Below, one piece after another: positions 8,413-16,839 of a stretch of 33,146 nucleotides of DNA (positions are counted from its first letter, which is position 1; each line of letters begins with the position of its first letter). Below the pieces are notes generated by a model. It searched no databases. It was not told the DNA's origin and was given only the letters and a program-made list of their open reading frames with translations. Made by a program: the position numbers and the translations under genes. Location of the stretch: assembly GCA_024331045.1 (NCBI GenBank), contig JANDJC010000029.1, positions 1 through 33,146 on the forward strand, read 5' to 3'. The stretch is from Nitrospira sp. GTDB taxonomy: Bacteria; Nitrospirota; Nitrospiria; Nitrospirales; Nitrospiraceae.

Positions 8413-9318
8413 ATGAGAAAAGGGAGGCTGACCGGCTCTCTCCCATTCGATGTCGCCGCGTGTGTGGTTGTGGTGCTCCTTGCCCTCGCTGGGCTGGCGT
8501 GGGGGCTTGCGGTGCCACCCCTCACGGGCCGCGTCGTGGACCTGGCTCATGTCCTGCCGACCTCGGCAAAAGGGTCGATCGAAGCCAAGTTGGCGGACCA
8601 TGAGGCCAAGACGACCAATCAAGTGGCGGTGTTGATTCTTCCTTCCCTTGAAGGGGAAGTGCTTGAAGAATTCTCCCATCGCGTGGCGACGACGTGGCAA
8701 CTGGGTGTCAAAGGCACCGATAACGGTGTGCTGCTCCTGATCGCCATGCGGGAACGGAAGATTCGCATCGAGGTCGGCTATGGCTTGGAAGGAGAGTTGA
8801 CCGATGCGCGATCGGCCCAAATCATTAGAAATGAGATGGTGCCCCGCTTTCGAGCCGGAGATTTTGCGGGAGGTGTTTCTGCTGGGGTGGACGCGATTCT
8901 TAGAACCATCGAAGGGAGCTATCAGGCATCAGAGCGGACGGTCCGGCCACAGGAGTCAGATGGTATTGGGTTGGTTGGAACAGCCGTGCTCGTCGGCATT
9001 GTGGTGGGACTTGGCCTGATGGGGGTCCATCGGTTGGTTGGGTCGCTCGTCGGCGCCGGGATTTCCGCCCTCCTGGCTCCTTGGGCGGTGCCGGCTTTGA
9101 TCGCGGGAGCGATCACACTCGCGGTGCTCCTGGCCTTCTCTGCGGCCGGTTCTCGTGGAAGAGGAAGAAGCTATTCAGCGGCGGATGACTGGCTGTGGTA
9201 CAGCAGTCGAGGCGGAGGCTGGCACGGTGGCTCATTCGGAGGCATGGGGGGAGGCATGGGTGGCTTCCGTGGAGGCGGAGGCAATTTCGGCGGAGGTGGT
9301 GCCAGTGGAAACTGGTAA
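8413..9318 (+). CDS. TPM domain membrane protein, YgcG-like
   Basis: About 301 residues: signal peptide or first membrane segment (VAACVVVVLLALAGLAWGLA), then the TPM fold beginning 'LTGRVVDLAHVLPTSAKGSI' with 'NQVAVLILPSL', 'WQLGVKGTDNGVLLLIAMRE' and 'IRIEVGYGLEGELTDARSAQ'. Two hydrophobic stretches follow, and a glycine-rich tail (GGMGGGMGGFRGGGGNFGGG) closes the protein, typical of YgcG-like members. TPM proteins are extracytoplasmic and act with LemA; a phosphatase activity and a photosystem II repair role are known in plants, while the bacterial role is unclear. The start could also be GTG 8389; ATG 8413 gives a standard signal n-region. The gene overlaps the next by 14 bases. Confidence 0.88.
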   Translation: MRKGRLTGSLPFDVAACVVVVLLALAGLAWGLAVPPLTGRVVDLAHVLPTSAKGSIEAKLADHEAKTTNQVAVLILPSLEGEVLEEFSHRVATTWQLGVKGTDNGVLLLIAMRERKIRIEVGYGLEGELTDARSAQIIRNEMVPRFRAGDFAGGVSAGVDAILRTIEGSYQASERTVRPQESDGIGLVGTAVLVGIVVGLGLMGVHRLVGSLVGAGISALLAPWAVPALIAGAITLAVLLAFSAAGSRGRGRSYSAADDWLWYSSRGGGWHGGSFGGMGGGMGGFRGGGGNFGGGGASGNW

Positions 9319-9967
9319 GGGACTGAAACTGACGCCCGAGGAGCAGGAACTGATCACGTCGGCGGTACGGCGGGCGGAACAGCAAACCAACGCCGAGATC
9401 GTGCCCATGATCGTGACTCGCTCCGGGCTCTATCGCGATGTCCAGTATCGGACTGGAGTGCTGGTGGCCCTGGTCGTGTTGGCGCTGTTACTGACGACGG
9501 AGCCGTTGTGGCTTCCGTGGGGTTGGTCGGCCGCGAATGCCGTCTGGCTTCTGATGGCCGTAATCCTCGGATACGGAGGGGGAACATGGCTGGGAAAGTG
9601 GCCGCCTGTAATTCGGCTGATGACGTCGCGCGAGCGCATGAACCAAAAGGTAATGTGGCGGGCCGAACGAGCCTTCGCCCAACATGCCCTGGCGCAAACC
9701 CGCGAGAGCACCGGCGTCTTAATCATGCTGTCAATATTAGAACGGTTCATCTACGTGTTGCCGGATCGGTCGCTGGTTGATAAAGTGCCGCCCGCACGAT
9801 GGCGTGAAGTCGTCCAGGCTGGCATCCAACATCTCCACGAGGGCCAGATCGTAGTAGGCCTGTGCGATGCAATCCAGGCCTGTGGGGCTCTCTTGGCGGA
9901 GGTATGCCCCAGCCGTCCGGGAGACAATCCCAATGAATTGCCTGATCACGTGATCCAGGAACCGTAG
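9305..9967 (+). CDS. Second TPM domain membrane protein
   Basis: 220 residues. The GTG at 9305 follows GGAGG (9292-9296) by 8 bases, and the protein starts within the glycine-rich 3' end of the previous gene; the frame is open back to 9155, but that part merely mirrors the glycine-rich repeat. Content: 'LTPEEQELITSAVRRAEQQT' and 'NAEIVPMIV' (TPM start), two adjacent membrane spans ('TGVLVALVVLALLLT' and 'NAVWLLMAVILGYGGGTWLG'), then 'QTRESTGVLIMLSILERFIY' and 'VLPDRSLVDKVP'. The arrangement lemA - TPM(YgcG-like) - TPM(2 TM) is a recurrent three-gene unit; the proteins probably act together at the membrane. Confidence 0.88.
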   Translation: METGKGLKLTPEEQELITSAVRRAEQQTNAEIVPMIVTRSGLYRDVQYRTGVLVALVVLALLLTTEPLWLPWGWSAANAVWLLMAVILGYGGGTWLGKWPPVIRLMTSRERMNQKVMWRAERAFAQHALAQTRESTGVLIMLSILERFIYVLPDRSLVDKVPPARWREVVQAGIQHLHEGQIVVGLCDAIQACGALLAEVCPSRPGDNPNELPDHVIQEP

Positions 9968-10016
9968 CCAGCGATGATGTGTTCGCCCCGCCACGCTCGA
10001 AAAATCCGAGGGCTGA

Positions 10017-10045
10017 TGGACGGTCTCTCGGTGTTCCGCTAGAAT
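10017..10045 (+). promoter_or_regulatory. Promoter of murJ, placed almost on the start codon
   Basis: TGGACG (10017-10022), a 17-base spacer, then TAGAAT (10040-10045). Only 7 bases separate the -10 from the murJ ATG at 10053, so transcription would begin at about the start codon, a leaderless message. No ribosome site is present before murJ, which agrees. The -35 matches the consensus at four of six positions. Confidence 0.5.
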
Positions 10046-10052
10046 CCGTTCC

Positions 10053-11678
10053 ATGTCGGATTCCCCAGCCTCGATTGCTTCCTCGTCGCCGAAACAAAAC
10101 GAGCATCAGTCGGTCGTGAAAGCCGCCGGAGTCATCGGCATTGGCACCTTTGCGAGCCGGATTCTGGGCTTCATCCGCGACATGGTGCTGGCCCGATTGT
10201 TCGGCGCCACGCCGGCCGCGGACGCCTTTTTCGTGGCGTTTCGCGTGCCGAGTCTGCTCCGGGAACTGTTCGCCGAAGGGTCCATGTCCTCGGCCTTCAT
10301 CCCGGTCTTCACGGAGTACCGGACCACCCGCGGCAAGCAGGAGGTGTGGGAACTGGCCAGCGCCGTCTTTACAACGCTCCTGACCGTGGTGACGCTGGTG
10401 ACGATCCTGGGAATGTTGGCGGCTCCCTGGCTTGTGCAATTGCTCGCGCCGGGCTTTGAGGAGCATCCCGGCAAACTCGCGCTCACGACGTTGCTGGCGC
10501 GCATCATGTTTCCCTACCTGCTGTTTATCAGCCTGGCCGCGCTCGCGATGGGTATTTTGAATTCGGTGCGGGCCTTCGCGGCGCCAGCGTTTTCGCCACT
10601 GTTTTTGAATCTTGCCATCATTGGCTGCTCGTTGGGCTTGTCTCCGTTGTTGGAAGAGCCGATCATCGGCGCGGCGATCGGAGTCACGGTCGGGGGAGTG
10701 GCTCAATTTGCGATGCAATTGCCCAGCCTCAAGCGGCGGGAACTGTTGTTCGGCTTTCGGTTCAATCCCGGCCATCCCGGTCTGCGCCGGATCGGTCGAT
10801 TGATGGTGCCGTCGCTCGTCGGCCTCTCGGTCACGCAAATCAATCTGACCGTGAGCACCATCCTGGGCTCGTTCTTTAGCGGTGGACCAACGTACTTGTT
10901 TTACGGCATGCGGTTGATTCAGTTCCCGCTGGGTGTGTTCGGCGTGGCGCTGGGAATGGCCATCCTGCCGACCCTGTCCGCCCAGGCGGCGAGAGGCGCA
11001 CTTGATGAGCTACGGACGACGCTGGGGTTCGGCCTGCGGATGATTCTGTTCATCATGGTGCCGGCGATGGTGGGCCTGATTCTGTTACGGGTGCCGATCG
11101 TGCACCTGTTTTTCGAGCACGGCTCGTTCACGGCCCATGATACGGCCGAGACAGCCTTGGCGGTGCTTTGCTACGCGGTCGGATTGTGGGCCTTCGGCGG
11201 GGTCCGCATTATCGTCGCGGCGTTTTATTCGTTGCAAGATACCACGACTCCGGCTATCTCGGCGGCGATTGCGGTAGTGGCGAATATCCTGTTTTCATTA
11301 GCTCTGATGTCGTTTCTCGGGGCGGCGGGACTTGCCTTGGCCACGGCCTTTGCTTCCATGGTGAACGGCGGCATTCTGGTGGCGGTGCTGAACAGGCGTT
11401 TGGGCGGCGTCGAATGGAGAGCGGTCGGCCGCTCGTCGTTACGGGTGCTGGCGGCCTGCGTGCCGATGATTTTGGTGTGTTGGTGGGCGGCCAGCGCTCA
11501 GATTTGGGGAGAGCCGGCCAAGTGGGTGGTCAAGTCGGCGCTGCTGTTTATGACCATCGTTTTCAGTGTCGGCGGCTACGTGACCGTGCATGCGCTGCTC
11601 CGGTCGGAGGAATTAGACGTGGTGCGGGATATGGTTCGGAAAAGGTTTGGCCGATGGACCACATCCACGATGGTTTGA
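10053..11678 (+). CDS. murJ: Lipid II flippase MurJ
   Basis: 541 residues, normal for MurJ/MviN (~510-540). It is an integral membrane protein with about 14 hydrophobic helices, beginning 'KAAGVIGIGTFASRILGFIR' and 'DMVLARLFGATPAADAFFVA', then 'FRVPSLLRELFAEGSMSSAF' and 'IPVFTEYRTTRGKQEVW', the classic MviN opening. It moves lipid-linked peptidoglycan precursor to the outer face of the inner membrane. The arginines of the opening helices that line the cavity in this family are present. The 3' end overlaps the following methyltransferase gene by 25 bases. mtgA, which would use the flipped lipid II, is about 2.7 kb downstream. Confidence 0.96.
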   Translation: MSDSPASIASSSPKQNEHQSVVKAAGVIGIGTFASRILGFIRDMVLARLFGATPAADAFFVAFRVPSLLRELFAEGSMSSAFIPVFTEYRTTRGKQEVWELASAVFTTLLTVVTLVTILGMLAAPWLVQLLAPGFEEHPGKLALTTLLARIMFPYLLFISLAALAMGILNSVRAFAAPAFSPLFLNLAIIGCSLGLSPLLEEPIIGAAIGVTVGGVAQFAMQLPSLKRRELLFGFRFNPGHPGLRRIGRLMVPSLVGLSVTQINLTVSTILGSFFSGGPTYLFYGMRLIQFPLGVFGVALGMAILPTLSAQAARGALDELRTTLGFGLRMILFIMVPAMVGLILLRVPIVHLFFEHGSFTAHDTAETALAVLCYAVGLWAFGGVRIIVAAFYSLQDTTTPAISAAIAVVANILFSLALMSFLGAAGLALATAFASMVNGGILVAVLNRRLGGVEWRAVGRSSLRVLAACVPMILVCWWAASAQIWGEPAKWVVKSALLFMTIVFSVGGYVTVHALLRSEELDVVRDMVRKRFGRWTTSTMV

Positions 11679-12205
11679 AGCGGCGTGGTCTTGTCTTCGA
11701 TTCCCCATGGGGGTGGATGGGCATGTCCGAGACGGTCAAAGGAATTGACCGGATCGTGTTGCCCAAGCGATCAAAACGGACGGCCGCAGTGGCGCTGGGG
11801 ATGACAGATCTTCGAGACCAAGGATCAATCAGGCTTTTGGCTGCCAGGCGTCAATTGCTCGACTATTTGACCGGGTCTCGGAAGACATTCGATGTTCCGA
11901 TCGACTGTTCCAGCGGCACAGAATTTCAACGACTGGTCTGGCGGGTGCTCCAAACGATTCCTTACGGCACGGTGCGGTCCTATCAATGGGTTGCCGACCG
12001 AGTTGGGGGGCGTGCCTATGCCCGTGCTGTCGGAAACGCGGTGGGGGCCAATCCTTTGCCGATCGTCATTCCCTGCCATCGGGTAGTTGCGCAGGACCGG
12101 TCGTTGGGCGGGTTCTCCGGCGGCCTGTCGATGAAGCGAAAACTGTTGGCGCTGGAGGGATCGTTGCCCCTGTTAAGGACGCGATCTTCCCGCGGCGGGT
12201 CATGA
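11654..12205 (+). CDS. ogt: Methylated-DNA-protein-cysteine methyltransferase
   Basis: 183 residues. The suicide enzyme transfers alkyl groups from O6-alkylguanine to its own cysteine. Visible: the N-terminal segment 'VFDSPWGWMGMSE...GIDRIVLP', 'DCSSGTEFQRLVWRVLQTIP', 'YGTVRSYQWVADRVG' with the helix-turn-helix arginine finger region, 'RAVGNAVGANPLPIVIPCHR' with the active-site PCHRV cysteine, and 'LGGFSGGLSMKRKLLALEG'. ATG 11654 lies inside murJ with AAAGG before it; starting later (11717 or 11723) would cut the N-terminal domain. The same frame is open far upstream, but that part is only a shadow of murJ. Ogt versus Ada C-terminal type cannot be split further; no Ada N-domain is present. 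Confidence 0.93.
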   Translation: MDHIHDGLKRRGLVFDSPWGWMGMSETVKGIDRIVLPKRSKRTAAVALGMTDLRDQGSIRLLAARRQLLDYLTGSRKTFDVPIDCSSGTEFQRLVWRVLQTIPYGTVRSYQWVADRVGGRAYARAVGNAVGANPLPIVIPCHRVVAQDRSLGGFSGGLSMKRKLLALEGSLPLLRTRSSRGGS

Positions 12206-12271
12206 CAACGGCCGGTTGTGTTCGCCGGCGCCAATGGGAGAAGCCATCGTTCGCTATGAGGGAACATTTCG

Positions 12272-12763
12272 ATGAAAGCCGTGATCCAACGCGTTGTGTG
12301 TGCTTCAGTGACGGTTGAAGAGACCATTGTGGGGCAGATCGGGCAAGGCCTCATGGTCTTGGTGGGCGTCGCCAAGGGAGATACAGAGGAGGACGGACGC
12401 TACCTGGCTGAGAAAATCAGGACATTGCGTATTTTCCCTGATGAAGCGGGTAAGATGAACCGTTCGCTGACGGACGTGGGTGGGGCCGTTCTGCTGGTAT
12501 CTCAGTTCACATTGCTGGGCAGTACGACGACCGGGCGTCGTCCTAGTTTTGATGAGGCCGCGCCGCCCGATGAAGCCAGGCGGTTGTACGAACTGGTGGC
12601 CGAGGAATTGCGGAGGCAAGGCACGGTTGTCGAGACCGGCGTTTTTGCCACCCACATGCGAGTGACTCTGATCAATGACGGCCCGGTGACCATCATTGTG
12701 GATAGCCATGAGAGGCGTCGTTACAACGGTGGGGCAAGGAAGGGCGAGGACACAGTGAGCTGA
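12272..12763 (+). CDS. dtd: D-aminoacyl-tRNA deacylase
   Basis: 163 residues. Dtd hydrolyses D-aminoacyl-tRNAs and mischarged glycyl-tRNA(Ala), a proofreading function in the cytoplasm. Seen: '[20 protein letters not shown]' and '[20 protein letters not shown]' at the start, the active-site '[20 protein letters not shown]' and the cross-subunit '[11 protein letters not shown]' Gly-Pro motif. GAGGGAACATT precedes ATG 12272. The C-terminus is ~15 residues longer than the common 145-150. It follows ogt by 66 bases on the same strand. Confidence 0.96.
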   Translation: MKAVIQRVVCASVTVEETIVGQIGQGLMVLVGVAKGDTEEDGRYLAEKIRTLRIFPDEAGKMNRSLTDVGGAVLLVSQFTLLGSTTTGRRPSFDEAAPPDEARRLYELVAEELRRQGTVVETGVFATHMRVTLINDGPVTIIVDSHERRRYNGGARKGEDTVS

Positions 12764-12787
12764 GAGCGGACGCCGATTTGCTATAAT
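12760..12787 (+). promoter_or_regulatory. Extended -10 promoter for the 12823 gene
   Basis: TATAAT (12782-12787) is a perfect -10 preceded by TGC, an extended -10. The best -35 is CTGAGA (12760-12765, 16-base spacer), four of six matches. Predicted start near 12794, giving a leader of about 29 bases with GGAGGG for translation. Confidence 0.6.
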
Positions 12788-12822
12788 TACATCAATTGCT
12801 TTGTCTGGAGGGAAAGGTGGTT

Positions 12823-13389
12823 ATGAGTGCTCCGGTTCCTCCCCTGCATCCACTTCGTCGGCTGTTCACTGCCCTGACGGAGAAAAGTTTCATTGAACGT
12901 CTCGGGTGGCCGGATGAACGGGTGATGACTTATGTGTCGAATATGTTGGTGGATTTTACCCACATCGACCGGCTGTATAAAATCCGGAACCAACACAACC
13001 AACCGGTGGACACCGTTGTCGATCTGTTGTTTGAATCGGAGGTAATGTTGGAGGCTCAATCACTCGATCGTGAGCGGGATGTGCACCGCCACATCGGTGA
13101 CTATACCCTTTTCATGGCCGGCTTGTTTCCTGAGTACCTCCGCCGTCTCAAATCGGCAGGACGGATCTATCACAAGGATTTTCTGGTGGATTATGTCAAG
13201 ACGGGAAAACGGTCCTATGGGATTGTGGCTCAACTTGGTCTGTCAACAGCTGAGGGCGATCCGCCCCTCTTCCAAAAACTGTCAGAAAACTTCGAGCTCT
13301 GCGTCACTGGCTTGGGGTTCGTCCGTTCCGACCTTGATCGGATGCAGGATCCCGCCTTTCAAAAAACCCGCGACTTGCTGCTGAATTGA
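12823..13389 (+). CDS. Conserved-looking hypothetical protein
   Basis: 188 residues, not recognised. It is soluble, with no signal or membrane segment, and probably mostly helical; it contains 'RLFTALTEKSFIERLGWPDE' and 'YVSNMLVDFTHIDRLYKIRN' near the N-terminus, 'HIGDYTLFMAGLFPEYLRRL' and 'DYVKTGKRSYGIVAQL' in the middle and 'ELCVTGLGFVRSDLDRMQDP' toward the end. ATG 12823 has GGAGGG nine bases upstream and a strong promoter directly before it; the TTG at 12796 lies almost at the predicted transcription start and is less likely. The stop overlaps the TTG start of the peptidase gene, so the two are probably coupled. Confidence 0.8.
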   Translation: MSAPVPPLHPLRRLFTALTEKSFIERLGWPDERVMTYVSNMLVDFTHIDRLYKIRNQHNQPVDTVVDLLFESEVMLEAQSLDRERDVHRHIGDYTLFMAGLFPEYLRRLKSAGRIYHKDFLVDYVKTGKRSYGIVAQLGLSTAEGDPPLFQKLSENFELCVTGLGFVRSDLDRMQDPAFQKTRDLLLN

Positions 13390-14294
13390 ACGGTACAGCT
13401 CCCCTTATTCTCGCTCACGGCGGCGCCGGTTCCCGATCGATCACCAGTGAGCAACAGGAGCTCCTCGGGGCTGCTCTGCGAGTCGGCTATCACCTCCTGG
13501 ATCGAGGGGCACCAGCGGCGACTGCCGTGGAGCAGACCATTCGTGTGCTTGAGCGAAGCGGACGGTTTAATGCAGGGTTGGGCGCCCGCCTCCAGCTTGA
13601 TGGGGGCCGGCGAATGGATGCGTCAATTATGGAAGGCAAGAACCTCCAGGCTGGTGCCGTTGCCTCGATTGAGGACATCGTTCATCCGATTACCGCCGCT
13701 CGTCTAGTCATGGAAGAAACAAATCACGTCTTGCTCGTCGGACCGATGGCGACGGTATTTGCGAATCATTTCAAGTTGGAGCGGCAGCGGAGCCCCGCGC
13801 TGAGGCGGAGGGTGCCGTATGGGGCGCTGCTCAAACGGACAAAACCCATCAGCAGCCGCCACGGCACCGTCGGGGCCGTGGCCGTTGATCGTTTCGGAAC
13901 AGTAGCGGCTGGTGCCTCCACTGGAGGGATCGCCCGCATGTTGCCGGGACGGGTCGGCGATACGCCGCTGATCGGTTGTGGGGTGTATGCTGACAACCGG
14001 GCCGGAGCGGTTTCGATGACGGGAATTGGCGAGGGGATCATTCGAATTGCTGCGGCGAAGGCGATCTGCGACCGATTGGCCGGAGGAGCGGTGCCGATAG
14101 ACTCAGCGCGCCAGGTACTGAAGATGTTGGTGGCGAGAATCCAAGGTTCGGCCGGATCGTTGGTTGTGACTCCCGCCGCACGCTTTGCGATCGTACATGT
14201 GACGCCTTATATGGCGGCTGGATGGTGGAATGGCAAGGGAGAGCCGGTCGTCGGGGATCGGTTTGAACGGGTATCCATTCCTACCTCACGGTGA
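13386..14294 (+). CDS. Isoaspartyl peptidase / plant-type asparaginase
   Basis: 302 residues, an N-terminal-nucleophile hydrolase precursor that cleaves itself into two subunits. Evidence: 'LILAHGGAGSRS' at the start, 'GRFNAGLGARLQLDGGRRMD' and 'ASIMEGKNLQAGAVASIEDI' in the alpha part, the cleavage site and catalytic threonine in 'SSRHGTVGAVAVD' (Gly-Thr), and 'AGASTGGIARMLPGRVGDTP' with 'LIGCGVYADNRAGAVSMTGI' in the beta part. It hydrolyses L-asparagine and isoaspartyl dipeptides; which one is preferred cannot be read here. The TTG start shares bases with the stop of the previous gene; no strong ribosome site of its own, in line with coupling. Confidence 0.92.
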   Translation: MNGTAPLILAHGGAGSRSITSEQQELLGAALRVGYHLLDRGAPAATAVEQTIRVLERSGRFNAGLGARLQLDGGRRMDASIMEGKNLQAGAVASIEDIVHPITAARLVMEETNHVLLVGPMATVFANHFKLERQRSPALRRRVPYGALLKRTKPISSRHGTVGAVAVDRFGTVAAGASTGGIARMLPGRVGDTPLIGCGVYADNRAGAVSMTGIGEGIIRIAAAKAICDRLAGGAVPIDSARQVLKMLVARIQGSAGSLVVTPAARFAIVHVTPYMAAGWWNGKGEPVVGDRFERVSIPTSR

Positions 14295-14344
14295 ATGGCC
14301 AAATTTTAAATGTGGGGCGGTGATACTTCCTGGCTTCCTCTGGC

Positions 14345-15115
14345 TCAGTTGACCGACAGGGGTTGGGTCGGCAGGTGGTTCCGGTGTGTCGGAACGGGCA
14401 CGTGTGTGTCATGCAAGTCTCGAAGAATCCGCAACTGTCGTTTGGTTAACCACGCGGTTTTTCTCAGCGGATCATACCGGCGAGGTGAGGGAAGCATGGC
14501 CGCCAACCAGGCTGCCTCGCTTTCCGTGAGGTCGGCGGCAGACTTGCCGAAATGGTGGCGAGCCGCTGCTTCCGCTCCATAGATGCCGTGTCCCCACTCC
14601 GCTACATTCAGATAGAGCTCAAGTATGCGCTCTTTGGTCAGGTGGCGCTCCAGCAGGCGAGTGATCAGTGCCTCCTTAGCTTTGCGCCACAGGGATCGTT
14701 CCGAGGAGAGGTATAAATTCTTGGCCAATTGCTGAGTGATCGTACTCCCGCCCCGTCTCACTGCTCCTTTTTCGAGGTTATGGAACATGGCGTCTCGGAT
14801 CCCTCTCCAGTCGAATCCCTCGTGGGAAAAGAACGAGGCATCTTCGGCCACGATAACCGCCCGTTGGAGGTGGGGAGAAATACGAGAGAGGGGCATCCAA
14901 ATCCATTGCCTGGCAAGGGGGCGCGTGCCTTGCGATGCCTCCACCTGCCGTTGGTCCATGAGGGCGGTTGACGAAGGGTTGGCGGAGGCCAAAACGCTCA
15001 CGTCCGGCAGGGTAATGAGCCAGAGGAGCGCCATGAGACCGATGGGAATACCGAGGACCAGGGTGATCCCCATTAGAACGTGAGCCCACCGTCGGCGGTT
15101 GGTTGACTTAGGCAT
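14345..15115 (-). CDS. mtgA: Monofunctional peptidoglycan glycosyltransferase
   Basis: 256 residues, family GT51 without a transpeptidase domain; polymerises glycan strands from lipid II at the periplasmic face. One N-terminal membrane anchor ('WAHVLMGITLVLGIPIGLMA' and on). Catalytic motifs: 'AVIVAEDASFFSHEGFDW' (Glu), 'RRGGSTITQQLAKNLYLSSE', 'KAKEALITRLLERHLTKERI' and 'ELYLNVAEWGHGIYGAEAAA'. The ATG at 15115 is favoured because it begins a basic n-region before the anchor and gives family-like length; the open frame runs on to 15373 across the start of divergent engB. No clear ribosome site. Confidence 0.93.
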   Translation of the reverse strand: MPKSTNRRRWAHVLMGITLVLGIPIGLMALLWLITLPDVSVLASANPSSTALMDQRQVEASQGTRPLARQWIWMPLSRISPHLQRAVIVAEDASFFSHEGFDWRGIRDAMFHNLEKGAVRRGGSTITQQLAKNLYLSSERSLWRKAKEALITRLLERHLTKERILELYLNVAEWGHGIYGAEAAARHHFGKSAADLTESEAAWLAAMLPSPRRYDPLRKTAWLTKRQLRILRDLHDTHVPVPTHRNHLPTQPLSVN

Positions 15116-15200
15116 GGGGAGTTGCGTAAGTGATGGCGGCCGATGAGTCCCACCACACGAGAGGGAGCGGTGGCGCGCCCCCGTTACACTCCAAACAGAC

Positions 15201-15803
15201 ATGAAGATTCTGGCGGCTGAGTTTATCAAAAGTTGCGTCGATCCCGCACAATTTCCAGTCGAGGATCGTCCCGAGATTGCCTTTGTGGGCCGATCCAACG
15301 TGGGCAAATCATCTTTGATCAACTCGTTGTTGCATCGGCGAGATTTGGCGAAGGTGAGCCGCACTCCCGGCAAAACGCGAGCGGTGAATGTGTTTGGGGT
15401 CTCGACGTCTGATCCCGATCTCGCGCGGTTTTATCTGGTGGATCTTCCGGGATATGGATTTGCCAAGGTTTCGCAGTCCATAAGGATCCAGTGGAAACCG
15501 TTGATCGAAACCTATTTGACCAGCCGATCCATTTTGGCCGGCGTCGTCTTGTTGGTGGAAAGTCGCGTTGTGACGGTCCAGGATCGTCAAACCCTCGCGT
15601 GGCTACATTCGATTGGGCGGGCGCCCCTCATTGTGGCAACCAAGGTCGATAAACTGCGGACCAGCGAACGGGCGGACGCACTCCGGAGGATCAGTCGAGC
15701 ATTGGGACTATTGGAAGGGGAGATGGTGATTCTCCATTCGTCGGTGACGGGAGAAGGGAACCATCAGCTATGGAGTGCCTTGCGAGCGATGATTAAAACT
15801 TGA
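15201..15803 (+). CDS. engB: Ribosome biogenesis GTP-binding protein EngB/YsxC
   Basis: 200 residues, normal size. GTPase motifs: G1 'GRSNVGKSSLINSLL', G2 region 'SRTPGKTRAVNVF', G3 'DLPGYGFAKVS', G4 'ATKVDKL'. Needed for late 50S subunit assembly in many bacteria. ATG 15201 has TACACT ten bases upstream and no ribosome site, so its message may also have a very short leader. Its last 11 bases overlap the 3' end of the convergent surA-like gene. Confidence 0.95.
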   Translation: MKILAAEFIKSCVDPAQFPVEDRPEIAFVGRSNVGKSSLINSLLHRRDLAKVSRTPGKTRAVNVFGVSTSDPDLARFYLVDLPGYGFAKVSQSIRIQWKPLIETYLTSRSILAGVVLLVESRVVTVQDRQTLAWLHSIGRAPLIVATKVDKLRTSERADALRRISRALGLLEGEMVILHSSVTGEGNHQLWSALRAMIKT

Positions 15804-16749
15804 TGTCGATATAGGCTTTCTGTTTCAACCTGGCCAACCAGGCTTGAAACGCTTCCTCGACTTTCTGTTCATAGACAAGGTTGCGCAGCTCAGGAACCAC
15901 CTCGTCGTAGGGGCGGTGTTGTGTGGGTTTTTTCTCGTCCACACGAAAAATATGAAAGGCTTGGGCGGTTTCGACGATCTCCGAGATGGCGCCGGGAACG
16001 AGCGGCGCAATGGCCTGTTCAATGCCCGGCAGCAGTTCTCCCTGCCGAACCACCCCCAGTTGTCCGCCCTGCAACGCATTGGGACCTTCCGAATAGCGCA
16101 AGGCCACATCCTCGAATCGCTCGCCGCGTTTTAATTCCTTCATCGCGTCACGGATCTTGGCCAACGCATCAGGTCGCTCCTCTGCGGAACGAAACCGGAC
16201 GAGGATCTGACTCAGCAGATACTCTTCGGGAAGGGCGAAGCGGTCGCGGTGTTCTTGGTAGTATCGCTTCATTTCCGCCTCGCCGACGGTGAGGGCACTG
16301 CGGACTTCACGGTCCACCACTTTCATTAACAAAAGTTGTTCACGGAGAGAACGACGTTGCCGAGGGTCGGCAAGGTCCACGGCCGACCCCTGGAGCTTCA
16401 GCTGCTCGGCGAACTGTGCAAGCTCCTGGTCCGAGACGTCGATGCCCTTGGTCTTGGCCTCTTGCAACTGGAGGGTCCGCTCGATGAGCTTCGTCAATGC
16501 CATGGATTCCGCTGCCTTCACTCGTCGAGCCAGATCGTCGCCGCGGTGTTGCTGCTTGAGCAACTCGATGTATGGCTCGCTTTCACGTCGGACGTCGGAC
16601 AACATGATCAGATCGGTGTTCACCACGGCGACGATGCGGTCCTCGAGCGAAGCCCAGGCGGGGGTGATGACAAGACCTGTCGAGCCAATCGTCAGGGCGA
16701 TCAGTGCGACACGCCATGCTGCCCGTTTTCTGGCATCCGTGATAGACAT
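15793..16749 (-). CDS. surA: SurA-like periplasmic peptidyl-prolyl isomerase
   Basis: 318 residues. Signal peptide MSITDARKRAAWRVAL... ending near 'TPAWA', then a SurA N-terminal chaperone domain ('LEDRIVAVVNTDLIMLSDVR', 'ALTKLIERTLQLQEAKTKG', 'VSDQELAQFAEQL') and one parvulin domain ('EYLLSQILVRFRS', 'FEDVALRYSEGPNALQGGQL', 'GVVRQGELLPGIEQAIAPL', 'VETAQAFHIFRVDEK'). E. coli SurA has two parvulin domains; this one has one. It chaperones outer-membrane proteins in the periplasm. The ATG at 16749 starts a proper signal peptide; the frame extends to 16827. Last gene of the rfaE2-mfd-ppiC-surA run. Confidence 0.9.
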   Translation of the reverse strand: MSITDARKRAAWRVALIALTIGSTGLVITPAWASLEDRIVAVVNTDLIMLSDVRRESEPYIELLKQQHRGDDLARRVKAAESMALTKLIERTLQLQEAKTKGIDVSDQELAQFAEQLKLQGSAVDLADPRQRRSLREQLLLMKVVDREVRSALTVGEAEMKRYYQEHRDRFALPEEYLLSQILVRFRSAEERPDALAKIRDAMKELKRGERFEDVALRYSEGPNALQGGQLGVVRQGELLPGIEQAIAPLVPGAISEIVETAQAFHIFRVDEKKPTQHRPYDEVVPELRNLVYEQKVEEAFQAWLARLKQKAYIDIKF

Positions 16750-16839
16750 GGTGTCGGCCCTACGCAGGGTGGGCGGGCGACGATCTGTTGGTTCCATTCT
16801 ACACGCGGGGAGGCCGACCGGCAGCACAGGCTGATATTT

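Noticed and set aside
9747..10838. 363-codon minus-strand frame opposite murJ
   Set aside because: Extremely Arg/Gln/His-rich translation, opposite the well supported murJ gene; a shadow of GC-rich codons.
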